Source: Cyclospora cayetanensis (taxonomy: Eukaryota; Apicomplexa; Conoidasida; Eucoccidiorida; Eimeriidae). Taken from it: 64,000 nucleotides of DNA. Location: the NCBI RefSeq assembly GCF_002999335.1, contig NW_020312392.1, positions 124,001 to 188,000 on the forward strand. The letters are read 5' to 3'. The notes under the pieces were generated by a model. It made no database searches and was not told the origin of the DNA. It saw nothing but the letters and a program-made list of their open reading frames with translations. The translations under genes were made by a program, and so were the position numbers. Position 1 is the first letter of the stretch; the number at the start of each line of letters is the position of its first letter. Shown one piece after another: positions 54,601 through 64,000 of the stretch.

Positions 54601-57600
54601 TAATCGACTGGCCGATCGCGGTTTCTTCGTTCATACTTTTGAGTCCGAAGGAACGTTTGTGTTTGCCTCTTCAAAGCATAAAGCCAAAATATCAGTTGTT
54701 CGAGTGCTGGCACCAGGCATGCATTGCCCGGGAGACACAGAGTGAGCCTTTTGTGGCCCTGTCCATGCGATCTACTTCTTATCTATCCTCGTTCGGATAT
54801 CAGCCCCAACCGGTGACATGAAAATGCAGCACCACTATCATATGGCTATGTCCTTTAGCTAGATATCGTGGATCCGATATCGCACTGCATTTGAATTGAT
54901 AAAACGTTGCTGTGATTTAGCCGGTTAGTGTTGGAAAACAGCTGTCAAGAGTGCTTGTTTTCAGAAACCCCACTCCAATTCGACTTCGTCCTCTTGGTCT
55001 CCTGGCAATTTCCCTCATGACAGACAAACTCATTTTAGACCCCAATTGGAGTCTCCTCGTGATGCTTCTGCTGGCTCTGCTCCTTGTCGTGCTTATTTTG
55101 CTGAGTTCTGTGGCAAGGTTTGTCTGGCATCGGTGGGCAGCAACCAGGGCCCCAACTGCTTCAAGCAATATCTATTGTCAGGATCACAGCAGGACTGCAG
55201 TGCAGAGCTACAAAGATTCCGCCAAATCAGCAATTGACTTTTACGTAAAGTTCTTAAAACCAACGGGTCCAATAAGGATAGCCCACTACAGGCTCCGGGA
55301 CGACCTGCTTGATACGACAGTGAGACACTGCACCTCAATAAAGTGAGGTAGTGGGTCAATGTCTAAGTGGGCATCCTTGTAGGCATGTACGTTTCCGACC
55401 GAGGTAAATGCAGCGAGCACTGAATCTGTCTCGTTGAGGACACCGGACCACGATGCCCCCTGCAAATCGTAAATCACAGTAGCCAGAGCCATGCGTGACA
55501 GTTCCATCCAGAGATTACTCCGTATAAGCTTCTAAGATGTGTTGTGCCGTCGCCACAAACATCAGTACACAGCTTTGTAAGCCCTGTAGACTACGGCTTT
55601 GAATTTCCAAGCAGCCCAGCGACGCAACCTTTGTTAGAAGACTTTGGGGTGGATCTGGAACAAAGCATCTGCTATCATGGGGTACCGCTGCTGTTATGCA
55701 GGAACAGGAACAGTACGACCCTGAAGCAGACGTAAAGCCTGCTCTTGACCGGCTTCACGTTGATATAGACATCCAAGATCTTCGCGTAGTCCAGGCACGT
55801 GTGAAGGATATAGATCTGGCGGGCAGTGTTACATGAACCACATCGTTTGCTATTGGCTCATTCCATGTGTACAAACAGCAAGCAGCCAATGCCACAGCAA
55901 ATCTGTGTGCGCCGAAAGTAAGTTTGTAGCCCCCGGCCGATTTTCTGTGTCTATCACACCCTCAGGCCACTCTTGAAAAGCTGTACGACATGCGGGAAAC
56001 CATATCCCTTTTACTGAAGGAGGAAATGAAGCGAGAAGAAGATACCTGCTCTGAAGCGATTCAGCTGGTGCAAAGGATGCACTTACTCTTAAAGCCCCTG
56101 CTGAGATGCACCAGGGCAGTCCTGGACTACTGAAAATGCAGCAGGGCTTCACGCCACTGCTCGTAAGCGGGTGTCCGCTGCAGCAGCATAAGAAGGATTC
56201 GGTGTGATATATAAAGGTCTTCATAGTCTCTTGGTTGGGTGTGTTTGCAGGTGGGAGAGATGCTGAACAATTTGAAACAGCGCATCGAATGTGCCCACCT
56301 GGAAGGGGGCCTGCCGATCAGTAATCGGCATGTCACCTCCCTGTTGCACTACATTCTGTCAACTCTTCAAGGCCCGGAGAAACGGCAAGCCGCAGAAGCA
56401 CAGCTTATGTTAGTAGAGCAGGAGCTCACACATCATCAGGGAGAAAAATCTGCAGCACTTAAAACAGCACACATGGGCAGAAAGGAAGCTGATATCCTCA
56501 GAGCCTGCGTCACAAAGGCAGGTCCCTCTGTCTTTGATTCATTAGACACAGCTGCCATGACGGCCAAAGGAGTATGTTTCTAAAGGAACCCCTGCCCTTC
56601 GTAATATCCATGAGCCTACCAAATTGAAAATGACTATGGAGGAATCTGCAAACAGAAAAATAACCCCACTAATTCTGTGCCTTCCAATAACCAGCTTAGC
56701 TTCTTGGAGGCTGAGTTCGAAGCTTCGTGTCATGGGGCTTTTCGCGAGCCTTTGACTATTTGATGCAGAGTGGGGAGTCAGTGGTGGAGTTACAAGAAGC
56801 CTCTTCCCACTTTGCTGCTAAGGCCACCGCAGACACTGAAGGACAGCGACATTTCCTGTTGGCATCTATATATGACTCGTTGCTCAAACGCGAAGCAAAA
56901 CAAGTTTCCAGGCGGTTTAAGAGCCTTTTGTACTTGCACAGACACGTCGATCTGGCTGAGCGTCGTAGGCAGGAAAAGCAGATAGCTTTCGCCGCTCTCT
57001 GCAGCGTGTGCAGAGAAGAGATGGTTGATATCCAAGACTTGGGGAACCTCATGGTTTTACAATGGCAACAAACTTTCCTTATCAACAAATTTAAGGAAAA
57101 CACGCGGTTAGCCGGAACATTAAAGTCTACGAGTGCAGCTGCCGCTACAACTTCTCAGTTGCCGGTGTAATTCCCTGAGTTGAATTCACAATAGAGGGCC
57201 ACCACGCTTGTCTTCTGATTATCTGTTTTTGTTGGATTCAACTTTAGAAGATTTAGAGAAACTGTGGTCTCACTGTTGTCTTGCCACAGCCTTCTCAACG
57301 AAATTTCATCTTCTCTCAATCGCTTACTACAAGAGGTAAATAGCAACAATTCTCCCGGAAGCTGCTGAATGAACTTATTGCAAACTTGGGGCTGCAACCG
57401 TACTTCCTGAAGGATTAGTGAAGTTACAGCTTGTACATGCTAAAAGTCTTTGTCAGCCTTACTTTTAAATATCCGATCCCAGATATGCACAAAGTACTGC
57501 TTGCTTTGTGACACATTATCAGACTCTGGCGGAGTTACTGACGGCTCACGACGGAGAAATCCCGTCAGTTGTCAACAACCTTTGCGGCTCCATTGCAGCT

Positions 57601-60600
57601 TTACTACGACAGAAGTGTTCAAAAGTAACAGGCAATTGGACAAAATCCGCGTATAGCAAAACGGCTGCTAAGGAGCTGCAGGGCCTCATGGAGCAGCAGG
57701 AAACACAAATCAAGGCTAAGTCTGAGGGACATATGGAGCTTCTGCGCAATTCATTACAAGCCTCTCACGACGCCGCAGTGAGGCATGTTCATCTACTGGC
57801 AGAGCATGAAAGATCAGCACTTAGCAAACTTAGTAAGGCACTCAAAAAGGAGTTACACGCCCAATATGCTGCAGCAGCAGCCAAAACGGCTGCTGCTGCC
57901 GAAGCCCAGGCCGAAGCCTTTGCTATAGCAAGAAAGTGCAAGGCCAGCAAAGAATTTGATGTTTGTCAGTTAGTAGTGGCAGGCCTCACGTACTTGAAGG
58001 GTAACGAGGAACGCAAAAACTCAAGTGATTTAGAGCCGGAAAGTATCGAGGGGGCAAAGAAGCGCAGCCTTGAACTCCTAGCAGCTGCGCTTTTAAGCCG
58101 GGAAGAGGTGCAAGGCAGACGCAAAGACATCAGACATGAGCATCTTGAGCAGCGCCATCAAGCAGTGCTAAACTTTATTGGAGAAACGTCTAGGCTGCTG
58201 GTATGACTGCTACTCCTGCCTTAAAGGGGCACACCTTCCAGCAGCATCTCCCAGGAAACGTTCACCTTCAGTAGTTGCATGAATTGTTGTATACTCAAGA
58301 CCTAAGCTTTCCTTTTGCCTAAACTTAAAGGCCACTGCTACAAAGTGTGGGCACAGCTCAGCATTGCTTAGCAGGCAACTTTAAGCAATGAAATGTACTG
58401 CGGGTGCAGTCAGAACGCGCAAAGGCTGCTACAGAGGCAGCAATACGATTGGCTGAGACCACCGCAGCTGCAGAGGCAGAACTCGGAGCTCCCTTGCTGC
58501 GGCAGATGGGCTTTTCTTGTGCTTTTGAAGATTTATCTCGGGTTTGTGCATTACCTGAGAGAACAAAAATCCGGTTACAGGAACTGAGGCAGCAACTGCA
58601 AGACTCGTTTCAGCAGACGATAGAAATGCACTCAAAGAAGTTCCAGCTCGCACATGCCGCAGCCGTTGTAGCTTTCAAACGCATGTACGTCCCCGCGCCG
58701 TATAGCGTTTCTATAACCGCAAAGGCAAAAGTCTCCATAACTTACCTCAGTCTACTCACTTTCATGCTCTGGCATGCGGTCTGTGATGGCAGACCCAGTG
58801 TCACAGTGTAAAAAAATAGCGCCTTCTGTACCTTTTAAAAAGCAAAGAAATTTACCAATTAATATGGCTCTTACATTCAGTTTTCTAGTGCGATACTGCC
58901 GCTTATAGGGGTGCAAGGCCCCCTTGAAGGTAGCCAAAAGACTTAGCCAGGATTTACAGCTGGGGAGTCGCTTTTTCTCTCTGTTGAACACCCTTGTGCA
59001 GCAACAAGCAATACCTTGACAATCTCAAGCGTGCGTTTTATGGATATCGCGAAGCTGTGGAGACCCTGGAACAGGAAGCGTCTGCAAAGCTATTGCACTT
59101 GCAAAAGGAAGAGATGAAACAGAGGATGGCCATCAAGGCTTTAACTGCCGAGGTGGGGGAAAGGCTATTTGCTGCAACCGTCGGGACCCTCAAACTGTCA
59201 AAGAAGCAGCCGCTAGAGCTGCTCTGGGCGTTAACTATAAAACAGTGACGTTGTAGGCTGTTAAGCAGCGCTTCACATATGAAGCATACCGGGTGCTTTC
59301 TGGGATTTGGAGGCAGAATATGTCTAAGGCTTTCCTCTTTGGAGCAAATGCGGAGGCCCGGAAAGCAGTGTGCCAAAAGCAGACGCACCTACTGGAAGGC
59401 TATCGCCGTCATCAATACGACTTTTCTGAATTGAAGTCTCGACTGGATGATGTAGCAGTGTTTGAAGAGGATCGTGCTGCGAGAGCACGCGTAAGTCTTC
59501 CAGTTGAGAAAACCCACCTGTGGAGGCTGCTATAGCCGCAAAACAGTGACACTGGTGTCCTCAAGCACACTGCTTTCTCGAAGATCTGGCAGATGCGCAG
59601 TGACGAAGCCGGGTGAATCTCTTTTCGCTTGCAACGGAGTCATTTGTAAAAATTATTATTACGGAAGCATTTATCCACTTTTCCGCGGCAAAATACATGT
59701 GTGCACATGGGATCCTGCGCAAAAGTCAAACATGTCTCCAATTTACAAAGTAGGGGTAAACTAAAAGCTGTGCAGCTACTTGCTGCACAGTGTATGCAGC
59801 CCGAGCTTGGCACTTGTTCGTATGCTGCGTACAGGATGAAGAAGAATCCCGGCTATTTGAGGAAATCACAGTCTTGAAGATGCTTGGCACGAAGGAGAAT
59901 GAACTACTGGAGCTAATCCATTCACAGCCTAGTGTAGCCGAAGAAAAAGCACTAGAGTCATCTGCCATTGAGCTTCACGAGACCCAGGTTCATAGCGCAA
60001 CCTCGCGAACTATGATGCTATGGTTGGAGTACTCACAGACTAAGGCCACAGCTGTGGTCACTATCTCTGTGAGCATCAATATCCTACCTAGATACGGAGT
60101 CGTGCAAACAAAAGACATTCAAGCACCTTCCTCCTTATCACTTCTGAAGAAATTCACTGTGTTTCTTATCACTTTTAATAGCTTGTTACCGCCGGCGCAG
60201 TATTATCACCAGGAACTGGCTTTCTATGTGCGTGTGAATCAACACTGTGCAGGCTCGTGGCACATCCTTTGTAGAATCTGACATAGCAGAGTACTGCTCG
60301 AGCTGGGATCGGGCGCTGAACGTCTCAGCCGCAAATAAAATGCAAGATATCCAGAAATATAAGGCAGCCCAAAAAAACCGCTTGCAGAGCCAGTCCAAGT
60401 CCGAAGCAGCCCAAAACATGGCAAGATGCAAGCAACAGTTACATGTGGCCAACGAAATTATTGAGGTACTGCCACCTAGCCCACAGACCGTTTTCTCCCA
60501 GACCTCCGCCTCCTAAGTATTTATGTTTTTCAGTCATTCATACATACACTTCTAGTTACTGCCTCCTGGATATATCCAGGTAACCCTCCGTAGTGGCGAT

Positions 60601-63600
60601 AAGGACACAGTGTCCGTCACAGCGCATTCCTTAGTCTGCCCCCGTGTTGTATATGACGGAGAAGCCTTTGAATATTTTTTATAACCCGCGGTCCATCTTG
60701 TATGCGTGTCTATGCTGTCTGGTAGCTTCAGCAACGCTGGGGTCCGGTAGCTAGTGAGAGCAACCAATTTGTGCATGACCTGCTGTACAACCTGGCAATT
60801 CACCAAGCAGAGGCTGAGTTCAGCGTAGATAAAGCGGCCCTCATGGGAAACACGGAAGTGGAACTAAAATCAGTAGAAGCTGAACTTGAAAAGCTGGATG
60901 AGCTCTGCCGGCGGACGGAAGAAGCTGTCAGTGCGACGAACTTAATAGACGAGGAGCTACCGTCTGCTGCCAGGCCGTGTGCTGAAGACGGCTCGATTTG
61001 TGTTGAATGCTTGCCCGATCAACTGGAGTCACTGATACTCACAAAATCGACGGGAGACGCAGGAGTCAGGAACGAAGAGAGCGGAGACAATCAATTAGTG
61101 CAAGCCTTTGAGAGATGTTCGCTACCTACTGCAGCCGCCCATCAAGTTCAGCCTGGGATAAAAAGCAACGGACCACCTGGAAAGCCGCTGGAGGCCTGCA
61201 TATCTGACGGATCAGGAGTCGAAAGGCAGCTGTGTCTTGATGCATTGTCCGACAAAGGAGATAGACAAGTTCATGCACAGCTGCTTGAACAATATGAACA
61301 GCGTGCTCGCCAAGCAGAAGAGGAAACAACGCGCGAGAGACTAATCCAGGACCAGCGTACCCGGCAGCTAATACAGAATAGGCGCCAGCGACTACTTGAT
61401 CAAAAAGCACGTCTCGAGGCCAAACTGAAACAAGACCTCAACTTACTAGAACTGCAGAGAGAGCACAAGCTTGAAAAACTCCAGCGTGAGCTACACCAAG
61501 AACTTGTTGACTTTTCGATAGAATTCGAGGTGGAGCCGCACGAGCTGGATAAGCTCGCGCGACAACTTTGGGCTGATTCTCACCAGCGGTACCAGAAACA
61601 GCTGCGGGCTCTGGAGAAAAGACATTTGGAAGCTATGCGGGCTGCACACGAGGCCTTTGTTCAAGACCGAGATTCGCATCAAAGCGACAAAGAAGAGGCA
61701 TGTGCCTGCAGTTTTTGGAACTAGTAGATCCTTGTAACCCGTGACCACTACGTAAATGGGCAATGTAGAAAGGACCAACACGCAGGTAGCATAAAGTGCT
61801 CATGAATTGCTCACTTCTGTGTTGGGTGTTCTGGTACCGTGTACGCTGAACCCCAGTTGCATCACGTGGACTGGAAAGAGGTGTCACGAAAGCTACAAAA
61901 TGAGCAGCTGGAAGAAAAACATCAGCTGCAAAACTTGTGGCAGACCAATCTTGAAGGTAGGAGAGCTATTATGAGCAGTGCTTTGGGATTCGTCACTGCT
62001 AAGGAAATAGCAATTGCATCAGTTGCACCCCATTCACCTCTTCTGCAGTCCCTCTACGCTCCTCTAAGCCCCATATTGTGAGATAGTACCTTAGAAGCAT
62101 ATGCTCAGTGTAAGACAAACTAATGCTGCTCGGAGACATTAGAGACCGATGATGCATTTTATTTGGCCATTGTGTCAAGTCCTGCTTAGCTTACTCTCCA
62201 AGGAATGAGCCAGCGCACATGCAACAAATCTGCTGCACTGCCATTTCCCTTGTGCCAGATAAGTAAAAACGCAGCAATCTGAGGATTCCCCAATTCATCT
62301 GCTAGTCATTGTGGATGCAGGAAGGCTGCGACTACTAGCTGCGAAGGGTAGCGAGTCGGCAAAGGGATACCTGGAAGAGGCTAAAGAAGGTTTGTTATTC
62401 TAATATTGCTCGCTTCAAGAAACATGAGCCCAAACGTTTTCCTGCATCTCCGAGTAGTTTCTGTCTTAGGCACTCAATGGATAGAGGCTGGTGGGAGTGC
62501 AATGCTCTAGCCTTGAGGTGTAGATATGACCTCTAAGTGTGTGCACCATATGCTGCAGCTAGGCGTCGCCTGGAAGAGGCTTCCCAGCGGCGCTTTGATG
62601 AGCTTAGACAGGAGCAGGCTTATGCGCAGAGCGCCATTCAGGAATTGGAAAAGATACAAAAACGTCAACTAGACCAAAGGCTTAAGCAGGTTGAGGTACT
62701 CCATGCATAGTGAATGAAGTGATGCAGCATCTAAGACATAGGAAGCATGCAGGAATTATATCGAACACTAATGAAAATGCTCAATCTTTCTACAGCCCTG
62801 TCTCACAACAACGTTCCCGAAGGGGGCTCAAGTACCGCATATTTAAGTCATTACAAGAAGCCTTAATTCAACCCCATTCTGATATAACGGAAAGCAAACC
62901 TCAATAATAGTTCACCCCTCTTTTATTTCGTTCCCTTTAAACCAAAATGCTTTGATCCCCAAGTACAGGATTCTGCACCGGAGCAACTACAGTGTGTGCC
63001 ATCTTTGGAGCGCAGGCCCAGTGGACACAAAGACTACATGACCTAAAGAATGAAGAGTGGGCAAAGCTAAGGCAAGTTCAAGACCTGGTGGAAGCAGGAT
63101 TCAAGGAAAGAAAAATGATGCTTACAGCCGCAGGCAACTTGATGGACAATGCGCAAGACGGGGACGCCGGAGAGAATCTCGGGTCGCACAAACACACTAG
63201 GCATGAACAAATGATGAACGACCTTGCCGCTGACATGCGCCAGTTGCAGCACGCTCTTCATGCAGATAAATTACGTCAGAAAGCAACACACCATGGCAAA
63301 CTCCTAAAGCGGGTTGAACAAAGAAGAAGGCGCATACTCAGCGAAGCAGTCAAGGACCAGAAAGCTTTGGCCAAAGATGCGATGGAACAACAAGAGCACT
63401 TGCTAAGTCAGCAGCTTCATCGGCAGCAATTTTTGTTTAGTCGGGCAAAAACACACCAGGCGAGCCTTTTAAGCCACATTTTTTCAAACCGGTGCCCTTC
63501 GGAAGTGAAGGCGCATTCTTGCCCTCGTATTCTCTTGCGCCGTAGTATCGCCGACCAAGTCCTTTATGTCAGTTCAGCCTTGAAGGCCTCGGAAAGTGCT

Positions 63601-63868
63601 TCCTTTCTAGTGTATGACCTTGCCACAAGGGTTTGTGTGTTTTTCTGTGTGTGTGGAAGTACAGGTAGCGCTGAAGTTCTCTCAACAATGGCTAGCAAAG
63701 GCGAGACAACATCTGCGACCTTCTACCAATGTCGATTCAGGGTCGGGAAAGCTACACGAGTTGTCGGAAAAAGAGTTCTTCAGGAGATACGCTCGCATGC
63801 GGCAAGTCGCAAAGCTTTCGCTGTCTGGGTGTCCAGTTACATTGATGCAGTTCTTTCCTCACTATTGA
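33765..63868 (+). CDS. Giant GCC2/GCC3-type cysteine-rich transmembrane protein with coiled-coil tail
   Basis: This appears to be one gene of about 30 kb and over 50 exons. It begins at the ATG at 33765 with a signal peptide (hydrophobic core LLLLVLKVLCAC) and a ~950-residue exon. Dozens of small exons follow, coding for CPxGxYC-type modules, then a membrane-proximal region (53497-54741), one transmembrane helix (55342 exon) and coiled-coil exons ending in TGA at 63868. Exon chains that close in phase include 33765-36613, 37104-37315, 37523-37943; 54530-54741, 54965-55342, 55573 onward; and 61857-61956, 62321-62389, 62559-62695, 63016-63630, 63665-63868. The Cys modules resemble GCC2/GCC3 (ephrin-receptor-like) repeats, found in apicomplexan cysteine-repeat modular proteins (CRMPs), which in Toxoplasma act in rhoptry secretion. 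Architecture implies a type I surface protein with a cytoskeletal tail. It could instead be two genes split near 55.8 kb; no ATG or promoter space is evident there. The joints at 41.28, 55.68 and 56.57-56.75 kb do not close cleanly. Confidence 0.65.
37104..41319 (+). CDS. Giant protein: first cysteine-module block with a divergent insert
   Basis: Phase-matched exons are 37104-37315 (CERCPQGFAC, CTKCPAGHLC), 37523-37943 (CRPCPAGVSC, CRPCPPGHEC, CSPCPPHSIC), 38006-about 38255, 38512-38835, 39177-39245, 39510-39613, 39726-39811, 40155-40431, 40791-40897 and 41095 onward. The exons at 38006-38835 carry cysteines in a different, wider spacing and aromatic-rich sequence, and are not GCC-like. The intron after 39811 appears to use a GC donor. 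Near 41280 the reading frame of the module shifts by one at an A4 run: KECEPGF-like sequence lies in a different frame from the preceding YYCDEEQMTYEDMLE, so a base-call error or a true frameshift must be considered. Confidence 0.7.
41696..46615 (+). CDS. Giant protein: second cysteine-module block, symmetric phase-1 exons
   Basis: Dense GCC2/GCC3-like modules (CPAGxYC, CPPGxYC, CPxGTY) occur here. Clear exons with phase 1 at both ends are 42065-42232, 44798-45184, 45334-45906 and the 48-base exon 46568-46615. Each starts with the second and third bases of a Gly codon (GTY, GHYC or GKLC) and ends with the first base of the Gly in CP[APS]G. Other coding stretches are near 42420-42700, 42960-43345, 43590-43935, 44190-44380 and 46010-46440. 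Between them lie ordinary intron-like sequences with stops in all frames. Confidence 0.75.
46810..53440 (+). CDS. Giant protein: third cysteine-module block
   Basis: Modules continue at about 46810-46970, 47150-47240 (LCPSGSACGGATGEPQACQPG-type), 47800-48200, 48300-48693, 48835-48978 (phase 1 at both ends), 49170-49335, 49515-49743, 49890-49960, 50200-50525, 50800-50975, 51160-51300, 51490-51657, 51990-52212, 52370-52550, 52630-52845 and 53170-53430. Most contain two or three CPxG motifs with Tyr-Cys after the Gly. Exact ends are given only where splice phase was checked. Spacing of introns is 100-400 bases. Confidence 0.65.
53497..55342 (+). CDS. Giant protein: membrane-proximal region and transmembrane helix
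   Basis: Exons 53497-53872, 53994-54392, 54530-54741 and 54965-55342 join in phase (0, 0, 2, then 2 onward). The first is still Cys-rich but no longer GCC-like (TEACGPEGGTFLSSIGICEC). The third has an acidic helix followed by FESEGTFVFASS and ends MHCPGDTE, a beta-rich stretch that resembles small cupredoxin-like folds only loosely. The fourth carries the single strong membrane helix (LLVMLLLALLLVVLILLSSV, about 55051-55110), followed by basic and aromatic residues (ARFVWHRW), so the C-terminal side is predicted cytoplasmic. Confidence 0.75.
55573..55801 (+). CDS. Giant protein: juxtamembrane cytoplasmic region, frame uncertain
   Basis: The acceptor at 55572 joins the transmembrane exon in phase 2 (giving NFVSPVDYGFEFPSS). 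The frame runs through LLEDFGVDLEQ and then the good helical sequence (EQEQYDPEADVKPALDRLHV) lies in a different frame from about 55701. A 53-base intron from the GTGGAT after LLEDFG to the ATGCAG before EQEQ would reconcile them in phase 0, but that is short for this gene; a base error is the alternative. A GTGAAG donor at about 55802 would lead in phase 0 to the exon at 55966. Confidence 0.45.
55966..63868 (+). CDS. Giant protein: coiled-coil cytoplasmic tail
   Basis: About fifteen exons code for Glu/Lys/Leu/Gln-rich helices without cysteine modules: 55966 onward (ATLEKLYDMRETISLLLKEE), 56251-56571, about 56730-57160, 57526-58200, 58405-58685, 59002-59152, 59257-59490, 59835 onward, 60253-60465, 60726-61697, 61857-61956, 62321-62389, 62559-62695, 63016-63630 and 63665-63868. 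Most joints close in phase; the second-to-third joint (56571 to about 56720) does not. The donor after 61697 appears to be GC. The last exon ends CPVTLMQFFPHY then TGA. No enzyme domain is visible. The first exon here has no usable upstream ATG and lies only about 160 bases after the preceding coding sequence, which argues against a separate gene. Confidence 0.7.
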
Positions 63869-64000
63869 TCCGAGCTGTATCTACAACACTTTGCAGAGTT
63901 AAGTCGTTGATTAGTACACAATACACATATACTAAACTTTTAGGAAGTAACACGAAGGGTTTGCGTGATGTGCCTGCCTGGTTATGTAGGTCGACGCTAG
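63869..64000. other. 3' flank of the giant gene
   Basis: The 132 bases after the TGA contain stops in all plus frames, no further coiled-coil exon and no recognised element. They are probably the start of the 3' untranslated region. Confidence 0.5.

Overview
The window looks like coccidian apicomplexan nuclear DNA, most likely Eimeria. The evidence is dense CAG/CTG triplets encoding long Gln, Ala and Ser runs, many short GT-AG introns, and genes for a motile axoneme, which coccidia need only in the microgamete. No bacterial-type operons, rRNA or convincing tRNA genes were seen. The species call is inference.

Layout. (1) From 1 to about 17.8 kb the DNA is GC-rich and full of triplet repeats. 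It holds a low-complexity minus-strand gene (2.2-3.7 kb, probably with more exons upstream), a 1,274-residue repeat-rich coiled-coil protein on the minus strand (8233-12219, with one hidden in-frame intron) and, divergent from it, a nine-exon DEAD-box RNA helicase of the DDX19/Dbp5 family (13128-17784). (2) From about 17.8 to 27.6 kb the sequence loses its triplet repeats and shows no convincing gene, only a possible decayed retroelement on the minus strand. This fits the alternation of feature-rich and feature-poor segments described for Eimeria tenella chromosomes. (3) From 27.6 to 31.4 kb two axonemal genes stand head to head: the inner-arm dynein light intermediate chain p28/DNALI1 (minus, three exons) and a radial spoke head protein of the RSP4/6 family (plus, one exon). 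(4) From 33.8 to 63.9 kb there appears to be one giant plus-strand gene. It encodes a signal peptide, a large ectodomain in one exon, dozens of GCC2/GCC3-type (ephrin-receptor-like) cysteine modules on small exons, a single transmembrane helix at about 55.05 kb, and a coiled-coil cytoplasmic tail of more than 1,600 residues ending at 63868. My exon tally gives roughly 5,500-6,000 residues.

How it fits together. Helicase and axonemal calls rest on clear family motifs and on splice phases that close. The giant gene is supported by phase-consistent exon chains across most of its length, but three joints (41.28 kb, 55.68 kb and 56.57-56.75 kb) do not close cleanly. The most interesting idea is that the giant receptor-like protein next to two axoneme genes belongs to the flagellated microgamete; this is a hypothesis from position and architecture only.
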